From Bacillota bacterium (GTDB taxonomy: Bacteria > Bacillota > Halanaerobiia > B1SED10-174), in the NCBI GenBank assembly GCA_007122335.1, contig SKTZ01000081.1, forward strand, positions 1 through 44,221: a stretch of DNA of 44,221 nucleotides. The letters are read 5' to 3'. The notes beneath the pieces are model-generated. The model saw nothing but the letters and a program-made list of their open reading frames with translations, had not been told where the DNA came from and did not search any database. The translations under genes and the position numbers were made by a program. Shown piece after piece: positions 24,866-32,561 of this stretch. Position 1 is the stretch's first letter; every line of letters begins with the position of its first letter.

Positions 24866-25294
24866 CTAAATTTCATCTGGACGTTCACTGAATACAATAT
24901 CTTCGGAATCATAGGTGAATTCAATTAAATGAGGGCCCATATAAATTGGGGCTTCACACCTTAAAGCCAGAGCGATACCATCACTTGGCCTGGAGTCAAT
25001 TACAATCTCTTTATCTCCCTGCTTTAAATATAATTCAGCATAAAAGGTTCCATCATTTATATCACAAATAACAACTTTTTCAACAACAGCATCTAGATTG
25101 TCACATACTGAACGCAGGAGATCATGGGTCATAGGACGCGGAACTGCCTTGCCTTGTAAAGGTAGAGCAATTGCCTGAGCTTCAAAGGGTCCCACCATTA
25201 TGGGCAAAAAATTCTTTTCTTCTTTATCGGCAAGCAGCACAGAAAAACTTCCATCTTTAATCAGGGCTACAGTTTTTACCTTCATTTCCAGCAT
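24866..25294 (-). CDS. Bifunctional nuclease / DUF151 family protein
   Basis: The 142-residue protein matches the DUF151 (BFN) domain: LPIMVGPFEAQAIA, then RPMTHDLLRSV, and DSRPSDGIALALR with an acidic patch near the C-terminus. Some plant and bacterial members cut DNA or RNA, but most bacterial ones are uncharacterised. The ATG at 25294 follows GGGAGGTGA; the frame to 25393 reads back over the promoter and was rejected. It has its own promoter (25317-25345) and is followed by the M1-peptidase gene in the opposite reading context of a 77-bp gap upstream of that gene's end. Nuclease activity here is family inference only. Confidence 0.9.
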   Translation of the reverse strand: MLEMKVKTVALIKDGSFSVLLADKEEKNFLPIMVGPFEAQAIALPLQGKAVPRPMTHDLLRSVCDNLDAVVEKVVICDINDGTFYAELYLKQGDKEIVIDSRPSDGIALALRCEAPIYMGPHLIEFTYDSEDIVFSERPDEI

Positions 25295-25316
25295 CCTCTT
25301 CACCTCCCTTTCCTCT

Positions 25317-25345
25317 ATTATACAGGTGTCCAGAAAACAATACAA
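25317..25345 (-). promoter_or_regulatory. Promoter of the DUF151 gene
   Basis: TTGTAT (25345-25340), a 17-bp spacer and TATAAT (25322-25317). The start of transcription would be about 10-15 bases before the GGGAGGTGA ribosome site. Confidence 0.8.
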
Positions 25346-25354
25346 CTTTATTCT

Positions 25355-25390
25355 TTTAAAAACCGGGGTTTTAACAACCCCGGTTTTAAA
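25355..25390 (-). terminator. Strong hairpin between the ATP-NAD kinase and DUF151 genes
   Basis: Arms 25355-25370 and 25376-25390 pair over 15 bp with one bulge and a GC-rich core (CCGGGG/CCCCGG). The loop is five bases. It lies about 95 bases after the ATP-NAD kinase-family stop and 10 bases before the DUF151 promoter. The following T-run is only T5, so termination efficiency is uncertain. Confidence 0.72.
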
Positions 25391-25483
25391 CAATCTGTAT
25401 ACAATTTCAGGCTAAGGGAAAATAAAACCCCTTTTGATCTTCCAACTTGAAATTTTAAGAGAAGATTACTGGCCAAAGAACTA

Positions 25484-26617
25484 TTAATCAACGGAAGTAG
25501 AACGAACTGAGTAAACCTTTTCTTCGAGGTAGCCAATCCTGACCTGAAAAAAACCGCTGAACTTTTGATCGATTTCCTGTTCTCCCGTATCAATTTTTAA
25601 ATTCCCATCGGGAATTGATTCGAGTTTGCTTTTGGAAGCTATGATTGTAATATCTTCTTTATTTATTTTCCGGAGAACCTCGGGGCTGAATTGTTGATTT
25701 CCCCTCCCAAAAACAAAACCCTGGCCGCCTATGGGTGTAACCACAATTTTACATTTACCCTTTTTTTGCAAGGAAAGAATATCTTTTTCACTTACATCGA
25801 GAGCAAGGAGTTTGCCATCTCTAACCACATCTACTCCCAGAAGGGTATACTCAAGATTGAGCTTTTCCATGACCCGCCGGGTGGTAGTTCCCGGACCAAT
25901 CAAATAAAAGGTTCCTTCTTCCATATCTTCTACAACCCGGTCGGCTATTCCGTCCAGGATTGCCTCTTGTCCTTCTTCCTGAACTCCTGTTTTTAACCCC
26001 TGGATAAGTCGATTATCAGCAGGAATTTTTAAATAGCCAAAAAGTTTTGCTGAAACTCTTCCCTCCCTGAAGGCTTCTTCATCAATATCCATAACTTCGG
26101 CTTCCACCAAATTTTCTATATCACCCCGGAAAAAATTCAAAAGAAGTTGCCCGGCATCAGCCGGAGTGTTGGCAAAAACCCCGGAGTGAATTTTAACTCC
26201 GGCAGGAACACCTAACACAGGAAGAGCAGCATCAATTGCTTTAAAAATATCCCTGGCCGTTCCATCCCCGCCCACAAAAACAATCAGGTCCACCCCTATT
26301 CTCTCCAGTTCCCGGGCAGCATTAACCGTATCATCGGAACTGGTTTCTCCATCATTAATTTCAAGAGAAATAACTTCGTATTCAAGTCCCAATTCTTGCA
26401 GGATGTTTTCGCCCATATCCCCAGGACAGGTCCAAACCTTTATTTTATCTTTCAAGTGTTGAAGATTGGACATGGCTTTTTTTGCCCTTGCGGGGGAAAG
26501 AGGTGTTGCTCCCCTTGCTCGGGCTTCAGCGAGGATATCAGGTCCGTCGGTTCCCTTTAAGCCTACTCTTCCTCCCATACCGGCGATGGGATTGACAATA
26601 AGTCCTAATTGTTTCAT
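25484..26617 (-). CDS. ATP-NAD kinase (AcoX-like) family protein
   Basis: The 377-residue protein opens with LIVNPIAGMGG and carries the diagnostic NAD-kinase/diacylglycerol-kinase loop GGDGTARD (116-123). Further family stretches are PAGVKIHSGVFANTP and LIGPGTTTRRVM. Members phosphorylate NAD or a related small molecule; this long form is distinct from the short housekeeping NAD kinase and is sometimes found with acetoin or catabolic genes. No such operon is visible here. The ATG is preceded by GAAAGGACG. The exact substrate cannot be told from sequence. Confidence 0.85.
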   Translation of the reverse strand: MKQLGLIVNPIAGMGGRVGLKGTDGPDILAEARARGATPLSPARAKKAMSNLQHLKDKIKVWTCPGDMGENILQELGLEYEVISLEINDGETSSDDTVNAARELERIGVDLIVFVGGDGTARDIFKAIDAALPVLGVPAGVKIHSGVFANTPADAGQLLLNFFRGDIENLVEAEVMDIDEEAFREGRVSAKLFGYLKIPADNRLIQGLKTGVQEEGQEAILDGIADRVVEDMEEGTFYLIGPGTTTRRVMEKLNLEYTLLGVDVVRDGKLLALDVSEKDILSLQKKGKCKIVVTPIGGQGFVFGRGNQQFSPEVLRKINKEDITIIASKSKLESIPDGNLKIDTGEQEIDQKFSGFFQVRIGYLEEKVYSVRSTSVD

Positions 26618-26660
26618 TTAAATTTCGTCCTTTCCTCGTCAAGTCCTAAATATTTCTTGC

Positions 26661-28966
26661 CTATTCCAGTTTGAATTTTTCCACCATTTTCATTAAATCA
26701 TCAGCCTGTTCTTTCAGTTTTGCACCCGCCCGGGCTATTTCCTTATTACCTTTTTGATTGCTACCGGTAATTTCGTTGACTTTTTCCACGTTATTTGCAA
26801 TCTGATCGTTGGTTGCTGAATGCTCTTGCATGGCAGCGGCTACATCCCTGAATAGTTCGGACATTTTCTCATTTACCCCAACCATTTCCTCCGTGGTTGA
26901 TAATTGTTCCCGGGTTGTTGATGCTACTTCCCCGATCAGATCATTAATTTTATCCGCCGCAGCACTGACCCTCTTGCTCTGTTCGGCTTCCTCATTTACG
27001 TTTTTGGTAATGGATTGGATACCTCTAGTTGCTTCTTCCACTGTTACAAAAATCTTTTTAAAAGCTTCTCCGGTCTCCCGGACCAGGACAACTCCATTTT
27101 CAACTTCCTCCTGGCCTTTCTGGCTGGTTTTGACTGCCTGAGAAACATCACCCTGAATGCCCTTTGTTAACTGTGCAATATCTTTTGTGGCTTCCTGGGA
27201 CCGATCCGCAAGATCCCCAGTGGCTCCAGCGACTACCGCAAAACCTTTTCCGTTTTCACCTGCTCGGGCTGCTTCAATCGAAGCGTTCAAGGCGAGTAAG
27301 TTTGTTTGTTCGGCAATATCATCAATAACTTCAATAATTTCTCCAATTTTACCTGCTGAATCTCCAAGGGAATTAACCACCCTGGCCCGTTCCTGGACTG
27401 CTTTTTTCAGTTCTTCAATTCCCTGGATAACCTTTTCAACCTTTTCCTGGCCTTCTCTTGTCACGGAATAAACTTCTTCCATTTGTTTTTCTGTGGCCGG
27501 GTAACAGTAACGGATTCATTTATAGCCGCATCCATTTCCCCCAGGGATTCAGTAACCCCGCTAATTTCATCAGTAACTTTCTGAATGTTTTCCGCGACAA
27601 TCTGGAAGGTAGAATTCATATCCCGCGCACTTTTAACTTTACCCTCAGAGTAGTTAGCCTCCTCCTGAACATTTTCCGATGATTGATTCATTGATGCATT
27701 CATTTCTTCAATACTTGCCGTCAAATCCTGAATTGACTCATTCTGGCTTGTAGAATCGGAATAAAGTTGTTCGGCAGTAGTCGCAATTTTCTAAGAGGAA
27801 AAATCAATTTTAGATGAGGCTTTTTAACTTTTTCCTGGCTTTCCTGTAGTCCATGGACCATTTTAGCAAAAGCCTGGCTCATCTGTCCAATTTCATCCCT
27901 GCTTTTTATTTCAGGTTTAACCGTCAGATCACCCTTCTCGGCTTCCCCCATCTTACTTCTTATATCCAAAACCGGTTTTGTAATAGAAGTGGAAAAGAAA
28001 TAACTTGTTCCAATAATTACCATGATTCCCACGGCCATAATCAGCATAATTCCCCACCACAAGACCCGGGCTTGAGAATATATTTCATCCTGATCAACCT
28101 TAATTACAATTCCTGCAGGCATCCCACCCAGTTGCAAAACTCCCATACTCCCAAAACGTGGTTACCCCGGAAACCTTCATATTTTGCCTGGTGGATAAAA
28201 TCCATTTCTCCCTGGTTGATTGGTCAGGCCAGGATGCTAACTTCTTCAGATTCAATATTCTCCTGAAGAGCAGAGCTTCGGTCAAAGGGTTCCTGCCGGG
28301 TATTTGTAAGGACAAGTCCTTCAGAGTTAATTAAAAAAGCAGGACTGGTTTCTCCAAGACTGCCTACTCCCCCGCAGATCATTTCATCGATAACCGACCG
28401 GGGAAAGGTAATATCAACAACTCCCAGAAGGCGGTCCCTACCTATTGGAGCTGTAACCACCATTGCATTCTCCCCAATTTCTTCAGAGAAGAAAAATTCG
28501 GACCAGCCCACAGAACCACTTTAAGCTTCTGCCACAAACCTTTCTTCTTTCATTTCCAAACCAATTTCATCTTCGTTTGTACTGTAAACAATTTTTCCTT
28601 CGGAATCAGTTGCAAAAAAAGATAAATACCCGAATTCCTGTATAACAGATTCGGCAAAATTTTCAAGGACGTTTCGCCTGCTTCTCCACATTGAACTTTC
28701 CAGGTCATAACCTGCAAGCCTTAAATAGTCAAGGGTATTATTCACATCTGCGGTTCGGGAAATAAAAAGGGCATCTCGCTCTCTTTCCGTAAAAAATCCT
28801 GAACATTGGCCGTTACCTGTTCTAAAAACAAGTCATTGGCCTTCAGGACTTCTTCCCGAATATTATTTTGTGAGGATCAGTAGCTGATAAAACCCATTCC
28901 CAGCATGGGCAAAAGCCCAACGATCAAAAAAACCAGCACCAGTTTTCTTTGTAGTTTGTTAAACAT
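26661..28966 (-). pseudogene. Decayed methyl-accepting chemotaxis protein
   Basis: The remnant reads as a full MCP: signal/TM segment (MFNKLQRKLVLVFLIVGL), periplasmic sensor (Cache-like), second membrane helix (about 28040), HAMP region and a complete C-terminal signalling hairpin with the [16 protein letters not shown] tip at about 27275. Lesions on the coding strand are TGA at 28879-28877, a frameshift at the T6 run near 28791-28796, TAA at 28523-28521, TGA at 28226-28224, a frameshift near 28150, a frameshift near 27823, TAG at 27793-27791 and a frameshift near 27497. GGAGGTGG precedes the ATG at 28966. Four stops plus four shifts make a real product implausible, although the signalling half (26661-27482) is still open. 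Confidence 0.9.
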
Positions 28967-29007
28967 TAAGCCACCTCCAGATACTTTAAAGGGCAGGTTT
29001 TTTTGGA

Positions 29008-29562
29008 TTACCGCATTGCCTTATAACTATTGAAAGAAAAAACCTGATCAAGATTTTTTCTTTTCCTCGGGCCCTGTTTTTCCTTTTCAGGGTAACCAAC
29101 CGTAATCAATAACCCTACTTCTTTATTATCGGGTATCTGGAGAATTTTTTTTAATTTTTTTTCATCAAACCAGCCAATAATACAAGTTCCCAGCCCCAAA
29201 CTCGTAGCCTGCAGGCAAAAATGCTGGGCAGCTATTCCCAGATCAATAAACTGAAATTGCTTCTTTTTAATTTTACCTCCCAGGCGTGATGTTAAATTTC
29301 CCGGTTCACAGACAACTACCACAATTACCGGAGCTTTTTGGACAAAGTGGTTTAGAGGAAGAAGGGTATTACTCGCAGTTTGGGCAACTTTATCCCTGAT
29401 TTCGGGCTGGTCCACAATAATGAATGTCCAGGGCTGGGAATTACAGGCCGAGGGAGCTAAAAGAGCAGCCTGAACGCAATTGAACAGTTTTTCCCTTTCC
29501 ACTTTTTGCTCCAGGTAATCCCTGATGCTTTTTCTTTTCTGAGCTAATTTTAAAAAATTCAT
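29008..29562 (-). CDS. Nitroreductase family protein
   Basis: The 184-residue flavoprotein begins with the typical AQKRKSIRDY segment (FMN-phosphate arginines) and has APSACNSQPW, a nitroreductase hallmark near residue 37. GLGTCIIGWF follows near the C-terminal third. Members use FMN and NAD(P)H to reduce nitro-aromatics, quinones or other electron acceptors; the physiological substrate is not evident. The ATG at 29562 suits the AAAGGTGG site; three codons earlier an alternative start exists. It lies 12 bp after the THUMP methyltransferase gene and is probably co-transcribed. Confidence 0.9.
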   Translation of the reverse strand: MNFLKLAQKRKSIRDYLEQKVEREKLFNCVQAALLAPSACNSQPWTFIIVDQPEIRDKVAQTASNTLLPLNHFVQKAPVIVVVVCEPGNLTSRLGGKIKKKQFQFIDLGIAAQHFCLQATSLGLGTCIIGWFDEKKLKKILQIPDNKEVGLLITVGYPEKEKQGPRKRKNLDQVFSFNSYKAMR

Positions 29563-29574
29563 TCCTACCACCTT

Positions 29575-30708
29575 TTAATTTCTTGGAGGTGCGGGGCCGA
29601 AAAACTGGTAATAATCTACCCGGATATTCCCGTTGAAAAGTTTCCTTTTCTTGCTGGCCTTTTTACCGAAAAATCTTTCAAAACCCGGGTGAGCACTCAG
29701 AACATAAAAAGACCAGGTGTCCAGTTTATTAAAAACTTTCCCCATTTTTTTATATAAATCTTCGGCATTTTTCACTTCTTCCAATCTTTCTCCGTAAGGA
29801 GGGTTACAGATTATTTTCCCGTACTTTTTTCGGGAATTCACTTCTTGGAGTTCCTGTTCCTGGAAATGAATTGCTTCCTCCAGTCCAGCCCTGGAAGAAT
29901 TTTTCCGGGAAATTCTTACTGCTTTAGGGTCAAAATCATAGCCCATAATATAATAGTCTCGATCTTTATTAATTTTAGAAAAAGCTTCGTCCCGGCTGGC
30001 CTTCCAGAGTTTTTTGCCCAACTGGGGCCACTCTTCTCCAGCAAAGTTCCTATTCAAACCAGGAGCAGTATTTGTCCCAATAAGCCCGGCCTCAATTGGT
30101 ATTGTCCCCGAACCGCAAAAAGGATCGATCAGGGGAATATCTGGTTTCCAGCGGGCCAGGTTAATTAAAGCTGCAGCAAGAGTTTCTTTTAATGGTGCTG
30201 TGCTCCCCGGTTCGCGATAACCCCTTTTATGAAGCCCAGGACCCGTAGTATCAATAGAAATTGTTGCAATATCTTTAAGCAAAGCTACTTCGATTTTATA
30301 TAAAGGTCCTGTTTCTGCGAACTGTTTTATTCCCGTTTTCTGCTTCATTCTCTCCACAATAGCCTTTTTTGTAACAGACTGACAGGCAGGCACACTGGAA
30401 AGCTGTGATTTAACCGATTTTCCCTCTACGGGAAAACGGGCTTCAACTGGAAGAATATCCGGCCAGGGGATCTCTTTAACCCCTGCAAAAAGCTGGTCGA
30501 AGGTTTTTGCCTCAAATTCAGCCATCTTCAAGCGCACCCTGTCTGCAGACCTTAACCAGAGGTTCGCAAGGCAAATATCCCTCTCTTTTCCCTTAAACTC
30601 AACCCTGCCATGTTCAATTTTCAGATCACCATATCCCAGTTCCTTTAATTCCTGGGCTACAACAGCTTCCAATCCAAAGGTCGCTGTGGCAATTATATCC
30701 AGTTTCAT
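29575..30708 (-). CDS. THUMP-domain class I RNA methyltransferase (RlmL N-terminal-like/YpsC family)
   Basis: The 377-residue protein opens with ATATFGLEAVVAQELKELGY, followed by a THUMP RNA-binding domain (about 45-155), then a Rossmann methyltransferase with DPFCGSGTIPIEA (SAM loop) and the catalytic NPPYGER. This is the family of the N2-G2445 23S rRNA methyltransferase half of RlmL. It lacks the RlmK half, as in other Gram-positives. Target base is inferred from the family. It ends in FFGPAPPRN and lies between the winged-helix gene and the nitroreductase gene. Confidence 0.92.
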   Translation of the reverse strand: MKLDIIATATFGLEAVVAQELKELGYGDLKIEHGRVEFKGKERDICLANLWLRSADRVRLKMAEFEAKTFDQLFAGVKEIPWPDILPVEARFPVEGKSVKSQLSSVPACQSVTKKAIVERMKQKTGIKQFAETGPLYKIEVALLKDIATISIDTTGPGLHKRGYREPGSTAPLKETLAAALINLARWKPDIPLIDPFCGSGTIPIEAGLIGTNTAPGLNRNFAGEEWPQLGKKLWKASRDEAFSKINKDRDYYIMGYDFDPKAVRISRKNSSRAGLEEAIHFQEQELQEVNSRKKYGKIICNPPYGERLEEVKNAEDLYKKMGKVFNKLDTWSFYVLSAHPGFERFFGKKASKKRKLFNGNIRVDYYQFFGPAPPRN

Positions 30709-30732
30709 TATTAATCATCCTGACTTGCTTAA

Positions 30733-31299
30733 TTATTTTTTTTCCGAAGGTTTCTGGGGATAGAAAAAAAGGGCCATTTCATAAAGTTTTGTATCTTCGT
30801 CCAAAACAGGTTTGGATCTTTCCATCATTTCCTTTAAAAAATCTTCTAACTTTAGCTTGGCCCAGGCAAAATCATCTGGCTCAAATTTAAATTGGTGGAA
30901 ACTGATCCGCCCCCGTTCAATAAATTCGTTATCCAGGTGGGCCATGGTCTGGGCAAAGCCCGCCAGGCGGTCAACCAGCATTTCTCTAAAAGAATCCATT
31001 CCCTCTTCTTTTTCCAGCAATTCTTTTTTTATCCGGTAATATTTCGCAACAGGCAAGTAAAACTCTTCTCCTTCTTCGGTAAATACATCGACGAAACCAA
31101 TGGCCAAAAGCCCGTGCATGTAGCCTTCAATTTCCCCCGGTTCTATCCCCAAAAACTCGGAGAAATCTCCAACAGTACAGGCACCTTTTTGTTCCATTAA
31201 TTTAAAAATTTTCTGGTGGACAGGGTGAGCAAGAGCTCTAATCTGTTCAATCTCTACAATATCCAGATTATCCAGCCTGGGCTCCCTTTTTTTATTCAA
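30733..31299 (-). CDS. ArsR-like winged-helix protein with C-terminal helical domain
   Basis: The 188-residue protein has an N-terminal ArsR-type winged helix (about 15-75) with ALAHPVHQKIFKLMEQKG and CTVGDFSEFLGIEPGEIEGYM, a pattern of helix-turn-helix followed by a short wing. The C-terminal 110 residues are helical and acidic, without a recognised domain. No metal-binding cysteine pair of classical ArsR is visible. The TTG at 31299 follows GAAGGGGG with seven-base spacing; the longer frame to 31344 overlaps the upstream gene. It follows the secreted-protein gene and may regulate nearby genes. Target and signal unknown. Confidence 0.7.
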   Translation of the reverse strand: MNKKREPRLDNLDIVEIEQIRALAHPVHQKIFKLMEQKGACTVGDFSEFLGIEPGEIEGYMHGLLAIGFVDVFTEEGEEFYLPVAKYYRIKKELLEKEEGMDSFREMLVDRLAGFAQTMAHLDNEFIERGRISFHQFKFEPDDFAWAKLKLEDFLKEMMERSKPVLDEDTKLYEMALFFYPQKPSEKK

Positions 31300-31318
31300 G
31301 ATAAAACCCCCTTCCAAT

Positions 31319-31801
31319 TCATTTACCCGTGACTTCCCAACCAATAACCAATCTTTTTATAGCTAGCTGCAGGGGAAGTCCCCTTCTTTCCCAGCAAGAG
31401 GCTCTGAAACGAACTTCCCAGGTTTGGGCTGGATCCAGCCCGGCAAAACTATCTGTGGAACTGTTATTCAACAAAAAAACATGTTCAGGTTTTTGCTCTT
31501 CCCCTTCCTTCTCGGATCCCTTCTGCCCTTTACCCAGAATAACCTGTAGTCCTGCAACTCCACCTGAGGTCAAAACCTCCCAATCCAGGCGAATAAAAGT
31601 AACACCAGCTTCAGGTGGAATATTATCTAAATTTTCCAGGTCCCATTTTGCCGGGTAAGACCAAACATTGGGGTGAGCAACCTGTAAAACAGCGGGTTCT
31701 GTTTCCCAGAGGGTTATAGTTCCCTGTTGAGCAGATCCCAGGGCCTGACCCCCCGTTAAAATTATTATTATTAAAAACAAGCCAGCTAATTTTTTTAACA
31801 T
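31319..31801 (-). CDS. Small secreted protein of unknown function
   Basis: This is a 160-residue protein with a clear signal peptide (a Lys-Lys followed by a hydrophobic core, AGLFLIIIILTGG, and a small-residue cleavage region near residue 25). The mature part is mostly strand-like and contains one acidic-lysine stretch (KGSEKEGEEQKPE, about 96-108). I do not recognise a family. The ATG at 31801 suits GGGAAGG better than the ATG two codons upstream. It directly follows the candidate selenoprotein gene (17 bp), whose stop is just before its ribosome site, so the two are likely expressed together. Confidence 0.65.
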   Translation of the reverse strand: MLKKLAGLFLIIIILTGGQALGSAQQGTITLWETEPAVLQVAHPNVWSYPAKWDLENLDNIPPEAGVTFIRLDWEVLTSGGVAGLQVILGKGQKGSEKEGEEQKPEHVFLLNNSSTDSFAGLDPAQTWEVRFRASCWERRGLPLQLAIKRLVIGWEVTGK

Positions 31802-31818
31802 AACCATCCTTCCCTTTT

Positions 31819-32088
31819 TTACCCCTGGATACTAACCAGTGGTTCTCCAAAAACAAAAAAGCGAAGCCTGATTTTCAAGCGGGACGCAGCATATTCTCTA
31901 ACAATAAAAAAGGTAAAATTATCTTTTTCAACTCTTGTAAATTCATCTTTTTGAGCCGGTTCACCTGCAGACACGGCAGGAAATGGGGTATAACCTCCTC
32001 AGCCCCCGTAAAAGACTTTTTTAATCGTAAAAACCCTCCCCTTCTTTTCCAGTTTTTTCTCCGCCCGGGGTGTAATTTCAATTTCCAC
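31819..32088 (-). CDS. Candidate selenoprotein, 89 codons with in-frame UGA (Sec30)
   Basis: The GTG at 32088 follows AAGGAGGAAG with six-base spacing and overlaps the ogt stop (TAGTG). The frame runs 29 codons to a TGA at 32001-31999, then 59 codons to TAA at 31821-31819. The Sec context is KKVFYGGUGGYTPFPAVSAG, and the predicted fold is strand-helix-strand, Sec loop, then two strands. The gene fills the otherwise empty 286-bp gap exactly: the next ribosome site starts right after its stop. The post-UGA P-x-V-x-x-G-x-P pattern recalls the small CC/Se-motif (seleno)protein family, but from memory only. A stem-loop fitting SECIS rules lies directly downstream of UGA. Without Sec, only a 29-residue peptide is made. 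Confidence 0.72.
31960..31983 (-). promoter_or_regulatory. Candidate bacterial SECIS element
   Basis: The stem-loop in the mRNA is a 5-bp GC-rich stem (CCUGC/GCAGG) with a 7-base loop CGUGUCU, a bulged U, then three more pairs (UUU with GAA, one G-U). The loop begins 23 nt after the UGA. It has G at its second position. Both fit the published bacterial SECIS description (16-37 nt from UGA to the apical loop, G in the first two loop bases). It lies wholly in coding sequence. Confidence 0.65.
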
Positions 32089-32561
32089 TAAAATCTTCCT
32101 CCTTCCAGATCAAGCAGTTTTCTTTTCAGGGACAACCCGCCACCAAACCCAACTAAGTCCCCGTCGCTACCGATAACCCGGTGACAGGGAACAATAATTG
32201 CGAGGGGATTTTTATTGCAGGCGCCCCCAACAGCCCGAGCTCTACCCAAACTTCCCAGTTTTTTTGCAATTTCTCCATAAGTTCGGGTCTCTCCATAGGG
32301 AATTTTAAGGAGTTCCTGCCAAACTGAACGCTGAAATTCTGTCCCTGTAAGCAGGTAAGGTATATCAAAGCTATACCTTTCCCCTTCCAGGTATTCCGAT
32401 ATCTCTCGGGCTACTTTTTTTAAAAAAGGATCCTGGTTTAAATCTATTTTTTTCATTGCCCCCTGAAGGGAGCCAGGCAGGTGCAGGGCAAACAATTTAT
32501 TTTCTTTCCAGGCTGCACCCCAGCACCCCCACTTATTTTCCAAAAAAATACCGTTTTTCAT
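32088..32561 (-). CDS. ogt: Methylated-DNA--protein-cysteine methyltransferase (Ogt-type)
   Basis: This repairs O6-alkylguanine by transfer to its own cysteine. The C-terminal domain carries FQRSVWQELLKIPYGETRTYGEIA and the acceptor-cysteine motif IVPCHRVIG. The total length of 157 residues is typical for Ogt. The ATG at 32561 overlaps the stop of the upstream Eis-like gene as TAATG, implying coupling; a TTG 12 bases earlier is an alternative. The stop TAG overlaps the GTG of the following selenoprotein candidate. N-terminal Ada-like domains are absent. Confidence 0.93.
   Translation of the reverse strand: MKNGIFLENKWGCWGAAWKENKLFALHLPGSLQGAMKKIDLNQDPFLKKVAREISEYLEGERYSFDIPYLLTGTEFQRSVWQELLKIPYGETRTYGEIAKKLGSLGRARAVGGACNKNPLAIIVPCHRVIGSDGDLVGFGGGLSLKRKLLDLEGGRF

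Noticed and set aside
28224-28879. In-frame TGA codons in the chemotaxis receptor as selenocysteine
   Set aside because: The same gene also has TAA and TAG stops and four frameshifts, and receptors are not a selenoprotein family. Decay explains it.
31875-32081. A 68-residue open frame in the ogt-secreted protein gap
   Set aside because: It has no ribosome site and is out of frame with the better supported UGA-containing gene on the same strand; its composition looks like a shadow.
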